A stretch of 64,000 nucleotides of DNA from Candidatus Nanoarchaeia archaeon (GTDB taxonomy: Archaea; Nanobdellota; Nanobdellia; SCGC-AAA011-G17; GW2011-AR17), in NCBI GenBank assembly GCA_028706745.1, contig JAQTVM010000002.1, positions 1-64,000 of the forward strand, written 5' to 3'. Shown piece after piece: positions 42,413 to 51,088 of this stretch. The notes below the pieces were generated by a model. The model was not told the origin of the DNA and ran no database searches. It saw only the letters and a program-made list of their open reading frames with translations. A program made the translations under genes and the position numbers. How positions within the stretch are numbered: the stretch's first letter is position 1; every line of letters starts with the position of its first letter.

Positions 42413-43411
42413 ATGAAAAAAGCCCTATACTGGCAAAAGCTGAAAAACAATACTGTTCAGTGCTCTCTCTGCCCTCACTTCTGCGTCATTGAGGAAGGAA
42501 AAAGAGGCAAGTGCGGCGTCAGGGAGAACCAGAAAGGCATTCTTTACAGCCTTGTCTATGGAAAGCCAAACTCTGCTGCAATTGACCCTGTTGAGAAAAA
42601 GCCCTTAAACCATTTCTTTCCGGGAACAATGACATTCTCAATAGGAACAGCAGGATGCAACCTAAAATGCCATTTCTGCCAGAACTATGAATTGTCGCAA
42701 AGCAAACCTGAAGATATTCCTTTTTACGATATGCCTCCCGAGAAAGTGGTTGAGGAAGCAATAAAGGCAAAATGTCATTCAATATCCTATACTTATTCAG
42801 AGCCAACAATCTTCTATGAATATGTATTGGATACTGCAAAATTGGCAAAGAAAAAAGGCTTGAAAAACATCTTTGTCACAAACGGATTTATTAATCCCAA
42901 ACCCTTGGAAGAACTTTGCAAATACATTGATGCAGCGCACGTTGACTTGAAGGGATTTGACGAGGAAATATATTCAAAAACCTGCGGCGCAAGGCTTAAG
43001 CCGGTTTTAGAAACGTTAAAACTGCTAAGGAAAAAGAGTGTATGGTTTGAAGTAATTAATCTTGTCATTCCAAACACTAATGATGACATGAAAAAGATAA
43101 AAGAGATGTGCCTTTGGCTGAAGAAGAATATTGGAGAAGACTGTGTTTTGCATTTCAGCAGGTTCTTTCCCTGCTATTTGATGTCGGATACTCCTGCAAC
43201 GCCCATTGAAACCTTGGAAAAGGCAAAGGAAACAGCTGAAAAGGCAGGGCTGCATTACATTTATGTTGGAAATGTCTCAGAAGAGGAAAACACTTACTGC
43301 CCAAAATGCAGGAAACTGCTGATAAGGAGAAGCAGGCACCATATTCTTGAGAATAACATTGAAAAAGGAAAGTGCAGTTTCTGCAAGACAGCCATTGCAG
43401 GCAGATTTTAG
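42413..43411 (+). CDS. amrS: AmmeMemoRadiSam radical SAM enzyme AmrS
   Basis: N-terminal cysteine-rich head (CSLCPHFCVIEEGKRGKCG, residues 18-36) precedes the radical SAM core GTAGCNLKCHFCQNYELSQ. It then follows the AmrS pattern, VDPVEKKPLNHFFPG, SYTYSEPTIFYEY and a C-terminal CPKC/CSFC pair. AmmeMemoRadiSam systems join AmrS with AMMECR1 and MEMO proteins; neither is in this window. 332 aa is the normal length. Reaction unknown. Confidence 0.9.
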   Translation: MKKALYWQKLKNNTVQCSLCPHFCVIEEGKRGKCGVRENQKGILYSLVYGKPNSAAIDPVEKKPLNHFFPGTMTFSIGTAGCNLKCHFCQNYELSQSKPEDIPFYDMPPEKVVEEAIKAKCHSISYTYSEPTIFYEYVLDTAKLAKKKGLKNIFVTNGFINPKPLEELCKYIDAAHVDLKGFDEEIYSKTCGARLKPVLETLKLLRKKSVWFEVINLVIPNTNDDMKKIKEMCLWLKKNIGEDCVLHFSRFFPCYLMSDTPATPIETLEKAKETAEKAGLHYIYVGNVSEEENTYCPKCRKLLIRRSRHHILENNIEKGKCSFCKTAIAGRF

Positions 43412-43431
43412 GAAGTATGCAGAATCCCGGC

Positions 43432-43974
43432 TTATCTTGTCCTTAAAAGCAAATAAAACGCAGAAAGCCCGAACCCGACTACTGCAACATCCCCCAATAA
43501 CAAAAATGGAAACGGAACAAAGAAAACAACAGAATTAAATGCAAACAATTCCCAGCCGCCTTTCAACCGTTTATAATGCCTGCTTGCATACGCAAGCCCG
43601 TAGATAAAGCATAAAAAGGAAAATACAAGCAAGGCATTCTCTTCAAGCACTGCAATCGCGGAAGTCATGCAAAGCCCTAAAAACAGATAATCAAGATTGA
43701 AATTATATTTCTTCCTTTCAAGCCTTGCGTGCGCTATATTCAGAAAAACAGCCAAAATAATGCCTGCAATTACTGAAACAAGCCCAACCCACGGAATTGA
43801 ATGCGTGAAAAGCATTGCAATTGCTGACATTGAGATTAAGAATATGATTATTCTCCTTAAAAGAGAAAGATATTTCCCGCCTGAAACAATCTCTTTTTTT
43901 GCAATCCACGCAAGCAGTATTCCAAGAGGAAGCCCTGCAAACACAGCAATAGGCAGCAAAAACAGGTAATCCAT
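43432..43974 (-). CDS. six-helix membrane protein, hypothetical
   Basis: 180 aa with about six hydrophobic segments (5-24, 40-56, 62-80, 98-112, 117-132, 142-175). Positively charged ARLERKKYN and SRHYKRLKGG loops fit cytoplasmic sides. No conserved catalytic motif. It is divergent from the M50 protease-like gene with only 29 bp between starts, so they may share a regulatory region. Confidence 0.7.
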   Translation of the reverse strand: MDYLFLLPIAVFAGLPLGILLAWIAKKEIVSGGKYLSLLRRIIIFLISMSAIAMLFTHSIPWVGLVSVIAGIILAVFLNIAHARLERKKYNFNLDYLFLGLCMTSAIAVLEENALLVFSFLCFIYGLAYASRHYKRLKGGWELFAFNSVVFFVPFPFLLLGDVAVVGFGLSAFYLLLRTR

Positions 43975-44003
43975 ATTGTATTATACTCCCGCAATATATT
44001 TAA

Positions 44004-44576
44004 ATGTATCTTCAGGATTATTCTGGTATGATTACGACGCCCTATGAAATATTCAGCATACTTGTTGTGGTTGCAGCTGTTGCATACATATTTTCAGGAT
44101 TTGTTCCGAGAAAAGACCCTTACAGCCTGAAGCCGGGCTGGGAAGAAATAAAGTTTGCAGCAATGGTTGCAGCGCCTGCCGTCATTGTGCACGAGATGTT
44201 TCACAAGTTCACTGCAATGGCATTTGGAATACCTGCATTTTTTCAGGCATGGTGGTTTGGGCTCGGATTGGCGGCTGTGCTTAAATTAGTTGGCTCACCC
44301 CTCCTTATAATCGCTCCGGGGTATGTATTAATGCCTGCAATCGCAACACCCTTGCAGAGCACGCTTATCGGCTTTGCAGGCCCTTTTGCAAACCTGCTTA
44401 TGTGGCTCGGCTCTGCGTGGTATTTGAAAAGCAGAAAAAGATTCAAAAGGCAGACATTTGTGTTCTTGATAGTATTCAGGCAGATAAACAAGTATTTGTT
44501 CATATTCAACATGCTCCCGATACCCGGATTTGACGGGTTCCACGTGGTTTCAGGAATCTGGCGCTTAATTGCTTAA
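44004..44576 (+). CDS. M50 (site-2 protease) family membrane metalloprotease
   Basis: The HExxH zinc motif is VIVHEMFHKFTAM (about residues 61-73) and the third ligand region is FNMLPIPGFDGF (N-x2-P-x-P-x2-DG). Both are embedded in membrane helices, as in site-2 proteases that cleave within the membrane. 190 aa is a minimal form with no PDZ domain. The first codons (MYLQDYSG) may not be used; ATG at 44028 (MITTPYEIF) is an alternative start. Confidence 0.88.
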   Translation: MYLQDYSGMITTPYEIFSILVVVAAVAYIFSGFVPRKDPYSLKPGWEEIKFAAMVAAPAVIVHEMFHKFTAMAFGIPAFFQAWWFGLGLAAVLKLVGSPLLIIAPGYVLMPAIATPLQSTLIGFAGPFANLLMWLGSAWYLKSRKRFKRQTFVFLIVFRQINKYLFIFNMLPIPGFDGFHVVSGIWRLIA

Positions 44577-44635
44577 AAGAATTCACTGCTTAAACCAAGC
44601 AATAAAGTTTGCGATTAAAATAGAATGTAAGTTTT

Positions 44636-45619
44636 TTACTTCTTTTTCTTCTTTGCAAACAGCTTTCCAAAAAAGCTCTTCTTTTCAGTTTTCTTTTGAG
44701 TCAAAGGCTTTTTTACAATGACTTTCTTCACAGCCTTCTTGACTGCCTTCTTTATGATATTCGGTGCTGTCTTCTTTACAGGCTTCCTGACTATTTTCTT
44801 AACAACTTTCTTAACCGCCTTTTTTGGAACAGCCTTCTTAACAGGTTTTACAGCCGCCTTCTTAACAACTTTCTTGGCCTTTTTCGCAGGCTTTCTTGCA
44901 GCGCTCTTCTTTGCCTTTGCAATCAATCTTGCTGTCTCGGCAGCCCTTAAATCCTCTTCAATTTTTATCTCGGCTGAAATCTCGTCAATCCTTCTCTGCA
45001 GGTTCTCAACAGTCCTCTTGTTGTCCTGTTCTGTCATCAGCTGCCCGCACTCAGGGCAGTGGAAGTCAGCCTCCATTGCGTCTTCCATTGTCATTCTTGC
45101 GCACTTGCCGGGGCAGACATAGAACTTACCGAATGATTCCTTCGCAATCCTTTCCTGAAAATCAGCAAGCTGCCTTTTTTTCTGCATGAACAAAGCTTCT
45201 TTTATGTTCTTGATTGCAAGAGTCCAGTAGTATATGTACCAGCCTTTCTTCTTGTCTTTCTTTCTTGTAAATGTGACAAGGTTTGACTTGTGAAGGCGGT
45301 AAAGCATGTTCCTTACCTGATTGACTGTAACATTCAGCTTTTCAGCAATTGCAAACTCTGATACATTCTCCCTGCCCCTCAGCAGATTTACCAGGGGCAG
45401 TATGTCTTCTCCTGCAAGGTTTACTATCAAGTCATCCATTTCGCTTGTTGGAATCTCAAGCCCTAGCTTCAGCGCCGGAATCTTGTTTCCGAATTTCACT
45501 GCTTTTTTTGATTTCTTTGCGTAAAACTTCCTTGCCAGGGATTTTTTTGCCGGTTTTTTGGCAAACGGCTTTTTCTTTATGATTTTTTTTAGAACTGCCT
45601 TTTTTTTCTTAGCAACCAT
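44636..45619 (-). CDS. tfe: transcription factor TFE-like with lysine-rich tails
   Basis: A TFE-alpha core: winged helix about 60-140 (AIAEKLNVTVNQVRNMLYRL), then a zinc ribbon with Cys169, Cys173, Cys188 and Cys191 (VCPGKC ... HCPECG), and a coiled coil about 200-232. TFE stabilises the open complex in archaeal initiation. Unusual are the tails: residues 2-42 and 232-327 are almost only K, A, V and P (KKAVKKVVKK-type repeats), like histone H1 C-terminal tails. The ATG at 45619 follows an AGGTG. Normal TFE is about 170-190 aa; this is 327. Confidence 0.88.
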   Translation of the reverse strand: MVAKKKKAVLKKIIKKKPFAKKPAKKSLARKFYAKKSKKAVKFGNKIPALKLGLEIPTSEMDDLIVNLAGEDILPLVNLLRGRENVSEFAIAEKLNVTVNQVRNMLYRLHKSNLVTFTRKKDKKKGWYIYYWTLAIKNIKEALFMQKKRQLADFQERIAKESFGKFYVCPGKCARMTMEDAMEADFHCPECGQLMTEQDNKRTVENLQRRIDEISAEIKIEEDLRAAETARLIAKAKKSAARKPAKKAKKVVKKAAVKPVKKAVPKKAVKKVVKKIVRKPVKKTAPNIIKKAVKKAVKKVIVKKPLTQKKTEKKSFFGKLFAKKKKK

Positions 45620-45752
45620 ATGATATAGCACCTGCTGTTTAAAGCATTATAATTATTGTCGGAAGTGGTATTTAAAAGTATCGGAAAAAGCGCAAATAAG
45701 CAAGAGGGGCGCAAGAAAAAAGGTTATAAAGAATGCAGACAATTAAAAACAG

Positions 45753-47534
45753 ATGGGAAAAGAGGATGCAAGGTGGAATCTGGACGATGTCCTGCCGATT
45801 AAGAAGTTTGATTCACTTTACAGGGAGATTGAAGAGAAACTGAAAGAGTATGAATTCTTCTATGCAAACGTCTCCCCTGAGATGCCTGATGCAGGATTCA
45901 AGGCATTGATTGATTTTGACGAGAAGATGAGCGAAATGCTGAACAGGCTGACTGACATGCCTCTTTTGATGGAGGCAGCTGACCAGAAATCAGCAGAAGC
46001 AAAGCTGATGAAAAGCAAGTCAGAGAACCTTGCGATAAAGCACGCAAACATCTCAAGAAAGCTCGGATTGTGGATTCAGGGCAAGCCTGTTGAAAATATA
46101 AAAACCCTTGATAATTCAAATGCAGAACGGCTTTTCAATGCCTTGCCTGACTTAAAGTATGTCTTAAGGCACGCAAGGGAGTCTGCAAAATACACGCTTA
46201 ATGAAAGAGAGGAAAGAATATGCACTGAGAAGAATGCAACAGGAATAGATGTGGTATTAAGCTTGAGAGAGCTTATTGAGACTGAATTCAAGTACAGGTT
46301 CAAGGTAAAAGGAAAGAAAGAAAGGATAATAGATATTGAGGCAGAGGTTTTGAAGTATGCATATTCAAAGAATCCTGCTGAAAGGGAAGCAGCCTCTGTT
46401 GCATTATTGACAAAATTCAAGGAAAATCTTGACAAGTTCTTCATGATATACCAGGCGGTTGTAAAAGACTGGCATTACTCGGCTGAGATGCGCGGATTCA
46501 AGTCAGCAATCGCGATAAGAAACCATGCAAATCACGTTCCTGACGAGGCAGTTGAAGCTTTATTGGCTGTCTGCAGGGAAAACAGGGATGTTTACCAGAG
46601 ATATTTCAAATTCAAGGCAAAAGAACTGGGGATAAAGCAGTTAAGAAGATATGACTTGTATGCCCCATTGAACATTGCAAAGACAGAGGAAATACCTTAT
46701 GCAAAAGGCGTTAAGATTGTGCTTGACACTTATGACAATTTTGCAAAAAGTTTTGGGGAAAAGGCAAGAGTGATAATCAACAGGAAGCATATTGATTCGC
46801 ATCCAAGATTAAACAAGAGAGGAGGGGCTTTCTGCTCGACTGTCGCGCCTTCGATTGCGCCGTATGTAATGCTTAACTACACAAACAGGTTCAGGGATGT
46901 TTCAACCCTTGCGCATGAATTAGGGCACGGAATACACTCACTTTATTCAAATAAGCACTCAATAAGCTGCCATCACGCAAATCTGCCTCTTTCTGAGACA
47001 GCATCCACTTTGGGAGAGATGATTGTGTTTGAAAAGCTGCTTGAGATGGCTAAAAATGACAGAGAGAAAAAGGCGATGCTTGCCGACAAGATGGCTGACT
47101 CTTATGCAACAATTATGAGGCAGGCTTATTTTGTCGAGTTTGAGATTGCAGCGCACAATGAGCTAATAAAAGGGATTACTGCTGAGCAGCTTTCTGACAT
47201 TTATTTTTCAACGCTGAAAGAGCAGTTTGGCAATTCTGTGTCTTTGGATCCCTTGTACAGGTATGAGTGGTCAAGGATTCCGCACATATTTGAAAGCCCG
47301 TTCTACTGCTATGCATACAACTTCGGGGAATTATTGTCTTTGGCGCTGTTTGCAAGGTATAAGAAAGAGGGCTCTTCGTTTGTGCCAAAGGTTGAGAAAG
47401 TCCTTGCCTATGGCGGCTCTGAAAACCCTGACAAGGTTCTGAAAGAGATTGGCGTTGACATGTCATCCAAGAAGTTCTGGCAGGGCAGTTTTGAGATTGT
47501 AAAAGAGTGGCAAATGAAGCTGGAGAAGTATTAA
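45753..47534 (+). CDS. pepF: oligoendopeptidase F-like M3 metallopeptidase
   Basis: A 593-aa M3B peptidase. The zinc site is LAHELGHGIHSLYS (His-Glu-x2-His at about 388-392) followed by SETASTLGEMIVFEKLL (third ligand Glu). N-terminal DARWNLDDVLP is typical for PepF. It degrades short peptides in the cytoplasm; no signal peptide is present. A TATA-like GGTTATAAAG lies about 30 nt before the ATG. It is divergent from tfe. Confidence 0.93.
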   Translation: MGKEDARWNLDDVLPIKKFDSLYREIEEKLKEYEFFYANVSPEMPDAGFKALIDFDEKMSEMLNRLTDMPLLMEAADQKSAEAKLMKSKSENLAIKHANISRKLGLWIQGKPVENIKTLDNSNAERLFNALPDLKYVLRHARESAKYTLNEREERICTEKNATGIDVVLSLRELIETEFKYRFKVKGKKERIIDIEAEVLKYAYSKNPAEREAASVALLTKFKENLDKFFMIYQAVVKDWHYSAEMRGFKSAIAIRNHANHVPDEAVEALLAVCRENRDVYQRYFKFKAKELGIKQLRRYDLYAPLNIAKTEEIPYAKGVKIVLDTYDNFAKSFGEKARVIINRKHIDSHPRLNKRGGAFCSTVAPSIAPYVMLNYTNRFRDVSTLAHELGHGIHSLYSNKHSISCHHANLPLSETASTLGEMIVFEKLLEMAKNDREKKAMLADKMADSYATIMRQAYFVEFEIAAHNELIKGITAEQLSDIYFSTLKEQFGNSVSLDPLYRYEWSRIPHIFESPFYCYAYNFGELLSLALFARYKKEGSSFVPKVEKVLAYGGSENPDKVLKEIGVDMSSKKFWQGSFEIVKEWQMKLEKY

Positions 47535-47554
47535 TTCTACAGAAAAGCTTAAAT

Positions 47555-47575
47555 ATACATTGTAATACATAGTAT
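47555..47575. promoter_or_regulatory. RHH autoregulatory palindrome
   Basis: ATAC-N2-TGTA-A-TACA-N2-GTAT, a 21-bp palindrome, ends three bases before the ATG at 47579 and overlaps the space just after the TATA-like CTTAAATAT. Ribbon-helix-helix proteins bind such short direct or inverted sites, so autorepression of the RHH gene is likely. Confidence 0.6.
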
Positions 47576-47578
47576 CTC

Positions 47579-47839
47579 ATGGAAGCAATATGCGTAAAGC
47601 TGGACAAGGGCATAATGAAGGAGATAAACGAGATAGCCAAGGAATTTCATTACTCCACAAGGACTGACTTCATAAGGGAAGCAATAAGAAGCAAGATAGA
47701 GGAACTGGAGAAGAAAAGGGCATTGAAGAACCTCGAGAAGTATTTTGGGGCTTCTAAGACAAAAACAACAGATGCAGAATTGGAGAAAATAAGGGAAGAA
47801 GTCGGAAATGAATATATGAAAAAATTTGGATTAAAATAA
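47579..47839 (+). CDS. ribbon-helix-helix antitoxin-like regulator
   Basis: An 86-aa RHH protein: strand MEAICVKLDKGIMKEINEIA, then KEFHYSTRTDFIREAIRSKI as the two helices (CopG/MetJ class). The C-terminal half (KYFGASKTKTTDAELEKIRE) could be the toxin-binding arm. Its 3' end overlaps a convergent PIN-domain gene by nine bases. A palindrome overlies its start. Confidence 0.88.
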   Translation: MEAICVKLDKGIMKEINEIAKEFHYSTRTDFIREAIRSKIEELEKKRALKNLEKYFGASKTKTTDAELEKIREEVGNEYMKKFGLK

Positions 47840-48247
47840 TTCTTCTGGCCTTTTTGTATCAACTATATCTTTAAGCTGTTCAAAATGCTTGTCTCTTGAA
47901 ACCATAAGCGCAAAATTATCCCTTGCAAGAATTGCATGAAAACAGTCGCCAAAAGGCAATTCTCTTTCTCTGCTTAATTTGCGTGCTTCAGCTGATTGTT
48001 CACTGTTTGCATATACTTTTTTCAAATTTCTTTTAGGGATAATGTTAAATGCCTTTTCGATTATAGGCATAGGATATTTGCGCAACAATTCATCAAGAAC
48101 CATATCTGAATAAATGACTATGCCATTCATTCGGACTATTCCCTTAAACATCTCCAGCGCCCACTCTCCAAGCGGCCTGAACCTGTCCTTTCTGTTCTCA
48201 TGGAAATCAATCCATATTGCAGTATCAATGTAATATCTTTCACCCAT
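47831..48247 (-). CDS. VapC-like PIN-domain ribonuclease
   Basis: PIN fold: YYIDTAIWIDFHE (first Asp), SDMVLDELLRKYP (Glu region), LPFGDCFHAILARDNFALMV (GDxxHxxxA, second acidic) and SRDKHFEQL (final D). Likely an Mg-dependent RNase. It is tail-to-tail with the RHH gene, overlapping by nine bases, unlike the usual vapB-vapC operon. Its own promoter (TATA TTTTATATAAG at 48276-48286) carries the palindrome at 48294, matching that of the Schlafen-type gene. Confidence 0.87.
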   Translation of the reverse strand: MGERYYIDTAIWIDFHENRKDRFRPLGEWALEMFKGIVRMNGIVIYSDMVLDELLRKYPMPIIEKAFNIIPKRNLKKVYANSEQSAEARKLSRERELPFGDCFHAILARDNFALMVSRDKHFEQLKDIVDTKRPEELF

Positions 48248-48293
48248 TTTTATGCTGCGAATGCTATGCAGAACTTATATAAAAGGTTTTGTT

Positions 48294-48315
48294 CGGAAAA
48301 TCGCTCCTTTTTCCG
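48294..48315. promoter_or_regulatory. palindromic operator CGGAAAA-N8-TTTTCCG (copy 2)
   Basis: Identical arms and identical 8-bp spacing to 8269-8290, again just upstream of a TTATATAAG TATA box of a minus-strand gene (here the PIN gene). The similarity extends beyond the arms on the far side (GTCA-x-x-GCA-x-GATTT pattern in both), so the whole promoter segments are probably related. Confidence 0.65.
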
Positions 48316-48394
48316 AAGTCAGCGCAGGATTTTCAACAATCAAGAAAAATCACGTGAAAATTTACAAAAATGGAGATTATTCCAACACAGATGC

Positions 48395-50176
48395 TTATTC
48401 CAGCACTGCCTTAATCCTTCTCACGCCTTTTGAGGAAGCTTCCTCTTTCCGGATTTTGAATTTGCCTAATTCTTTAGTATTTGTCACATGAGGCCCTGCG
48501 CAGATTTCCCTGCTGTAGATGTTCTTTGGGTCGCAGATTGTGTAAACTGAAATCTTCTCTCCGTACTTGTGCTCAAAAACACCTATTGCGCCCAATTTCT
48601 TGGCGTCATCAACAGTCATTTCCTCTCTCTTGACATCAAGCTGTTTCCCTATATTCTCATTTACAATCTTTTCAACTTCCCTTATCTGCTCAGGAGTCAT
48701 TTTTTCATCGTGCGAAAAGTCAAATCTCAATCTCTCGGCAGTAATATTGCTACCTCTCTGCTCAACGTGGCTTCCCAATACCTGCCTTAACGCAGAATCA
48801 AGCAGATGCGTTGCTGTATGGAGCCTTGTTGTTGCCTCTGAATTGTCTGCCAATCCTGACTTGAATTTTCCTTCTGTTGCAGTCCTGCTTAATTCCTGGT
48901 GCATTGCCTGCTCTTTTTCATAGCCGACAATGTCAACTTCAAAGCCATTTTCCCTTGCAAGCTCCTGTGTCATTTCAATCGGAAACCCGCAGCTCTGGTA
49001 CATAAGGAAAGCTGTCTTGCCGTCAATCACTTTTCCTTTTATTGTTTCCTTTAATCTTTCAAAATACCTTATTCCCTTTTCAAGAACTTCTGAGAATCTT
49101 TCTTCCTCTGCTTTTAATTCCTTGATTATGAAATCCTTGTTTTTCTGGATAGAAGCATAATCAGGGTAAATCTTAAAGACTTCCTCTGCAATCAAGTGTG
49201 TAAAGTTTCCTGCAATCCCCAAAGTCCTGCCGTGCCTTACCGCCCTTCTAATCAATCTTCTTAATACATATCCCTGCTCAACATTTGAAGGAGAAACAAG
49301 CTCAGCCAAAAGAATCACAGATGCCCTGATGTGGTCTGCAATTATTCGCATGCTCTTGCCTGTTTCATCATTGTATTCCTTTGCTGAAAGCTCTTCTGTC
49401 TTTTTTATCAATGGCAATAATGAATCAGTGTCATAAACAGATTCATTGCCGTTAAGCGTCGCAACTGTCCTTTCAACGCCCATTCCTGTATCAATGTTTT
49501 TCTGTTTCAGCTCTTGAAATGAGCCGTCTTCTTTCTTTTCATACTGCATAAACACATTGTTCCATATTTCAGCCCAGTCTTTTGGATTAACACCGGGATT
49601 TCCGTGCGCTTTTCCTTTTCCAACCCAGAAAAATATTTCAGTGTCAGGTCCGCAGGGTCCTGTCTTGCCTGCAGGCCCCCACCAGTTATCCTCTTTTGGC
49701 AAAAAGGCAATCCTGTCTTCTTTTACTCCTAATTTTTTCCATTTCTCGGCAGATTCCTTGTCAGCAGGCGCATCCTTGTCGCCCTTGAAACAGGTTACTG
49801 AAAGCATATCTAAAGGTATTCCTAAAACTTTTGTCAGGAATTCAAATGAGTATTCTATTGATTCTGACTTAAAATAATCTCCAAGGCTCCAGTTGCCGAG
49901 CATTTCAAAGAAAGTCAAGTGGAACTTGTCGCCCACTGCATCAATGTCAGTTGTCCTAATGCATTTCTGCACATTGCACAGCCTTGTTCCCAAAGGATGC
50001 TTTTGCCCCAATAAAAAAGGAACCAGCGGATGCATTCCAGCTGTTGTAAATAAAACAGTCGGGTCATTCTGCGGTATTAAAGGCGAATTAGGAACTTCCT
50101 TGTGGCTTTTGCTTTTAAAAAAGTCAATATAAGCGCTTATTAATTCCTGCCTTCCTTTTACCTGTTTCATAAGCAT
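48395..50176 (-). CDS. alaS: alanyl-tRNA synthetase, short form without C-Ala domain
   Basis: Contains the catalytic core (SPLIPQNDPTVLFTTAGMHP, LGNWSLGDYF, GMGVERTVATLNG), the recognition helices and the editing domain with HTATHLLDSALRQ (HxxxH) and EICAGPHVTNT (Cys and His zinc ligands). It ends right after the editing domain; the C-terminal oligomerisation domain of normal 850-920-aa AlaRS is absent. The start region and brevity look like synthetases of candidate-phyla bacteria rather than archaea, so transfer is suspected. A TATA-like TTATATTAC precedes by about 25 nt. Confidence 0.92.
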   Translation of the reverse strand: MLMKQVKGRQELISAYIDFFKSKSHKEVPNSPLIPQNDPTVLFTTAGMHPLVPFLLGQKHPLGTRLCNVQKCIRTTDIDAVGDKFHLTFFEMLGNWSLGDYFKSESIEYSFEFLTKVLGIPLDMLSVTCFKGDKDAPADKESAEKWKKLGVKEDRIAFLPKEDNWWGPAGKTGPCGPDTEIFFWVGKGKAHGNPGVNPKDWAEIWNNVFMQYEKKEDGSFQELKQKNIDTGMGVERTVATLNGNESVYDTDSLLPLIKKTEELSAKEYNDETGKSMRIIADHIRASVILLAELVSPSNVEQGYVLRRLIRRAVRHGRTLGIAGNFTHLIAEEVFKIYPDYASIQKNKDFIIKELKAEEERFSEVLEKGIRYFERLKETIKGKVIDGKTAFLMYQSCGFPIEMTQELARENGFEVDIVGYEKEQAMHQELSRTATEGKFKSGLADNSEATTRLHTATHLLDSALRQVLGSHVEQRGSNITAERLRFDFSHDEKMTPEQIREVEKIVNENIGKQLDVKREEMTVDDAKKLGAIGVFEHKYGEKISVYTICDPKNIYSREICAGPHVTNTKELGKFKIRKEEASSKGVRRIKAVLE

Positions 50177-50210
50177 AAGAGAACCAAAGCGTAATATAAA
50201 AGCTTAACGC

Positions 50211-51065
50211 TTAGAATAGCCCTGACTTATACCTTGCAGCGCACCAGTTTTGTTCCAGTATTTTGCAGTCTTTGTAATCAGTATAAGAAGGCCACATTTC
50301 CCAAATATTATCCAAAGTATAAATGTCAAGCCCAAGATAATTTGCCTGCTTGTAAGCCGCAAGCACTGAATCCCTCCAGACTTTTCCCTGCAGGCATTCT
50401 TTTAATCCGGAATGCCCGCCTCCGAATACAACTGCAATCTTAGGTCTTTTTTCTTTCCAATCCTTTAATCGCGGAACAACAAATTCCTCTGTTTTTCTTG
50501 CTGCAACGCAGTTTCTTAATTCAACAAGCGGGTTTGGCGGAAGCCTGTGCACAGAAGCAGCCGCTGTTTCAACCGCATTCGGAGATTCTCCCTTGGTAAA
50601 TGAGCCTAAGAAAAATCCGGAATAGCCGTTCAGCAGGTACATCCCGAGCAAGCCCTTGCCAATTCCTTTGAGAAACTGCCTTCTGTCTGTTTTTTCATGC
50701 TCAGAAGCTTCCCTTATGTCCTCCTTTGCAGATGAAAGGACATAACCGGCAGCAAACAAGGGGATGCTCATCATTGCAATACCTGCGGCAAGCCCGAACG
50801 GGCTTACATTGGCATCAAGCAGATAAACCCACTTGTCATGCTTGTGGGACTGTTTCATAATTGTCTCGTAAATCTTTGGAAGACAGTCAAGACCGAACTG
50901 CGAAGCGCCTGTTATTCCGGGACCGTGCCCTGTATTTTCAAGAACAATCGCATCCAGTGATTCTATTTGCCCGTCATTGAAAACAGCATCATCAGCATCC
51001 TTCAAATGAGCCGCATAAACCAGAGTATAGTCAGCATTGTCTGTTGAAAAATTCACCCACCCCAT
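50211..51065 (-). CDS. TraB/PrgY-like membrane protein (tentative)
   Basis: The N-terminal part has VYAAHLKDADD, then IESLDAIVLENTGHG, and the C-terminal part VVFGGGHSGLKECL. The order Hxx..., vxLE, and GxGHxxGL matches TraB/PrgY/GumN-type hydrolase-fold proteins. In between are two hydrophobic segments (about 113-131 and 160-178). I rate this fold as plausible, not certain. A central DRRQFLKGIGKGLLG segment resembles a TAT-type motif but is internal. Function unknown. Confidence 0.55.
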   Translation of the reverse strand: MGWVNFSTDNADYTLVYAAHLKDADDAVFNDGQIESLDAIVLENTGHGPGITGASQFGLDCLPKIYETIMKQSHKHDKWVYLLDANVSPFGLAAGIAMMSIPLFAAGYVLSSAKEDIREASEHEKTDRRQFLKGIGKGLLGMYLLNGYSGFFLGSFTKGESPNAVETAAASVHRLPPNPLVELRNCVAARKTEEFVVPRLKDWKEKRPKIAVVFGGGHSGLKECLQGKVWRDSVLAAYKQANYLGLDIYTLDNIWEMWPSYTDYKDCKILEQNWCAARYKSGLF

Positions 51066-51088
51066 AAGGGGAGTTATGTATGGGTTGT

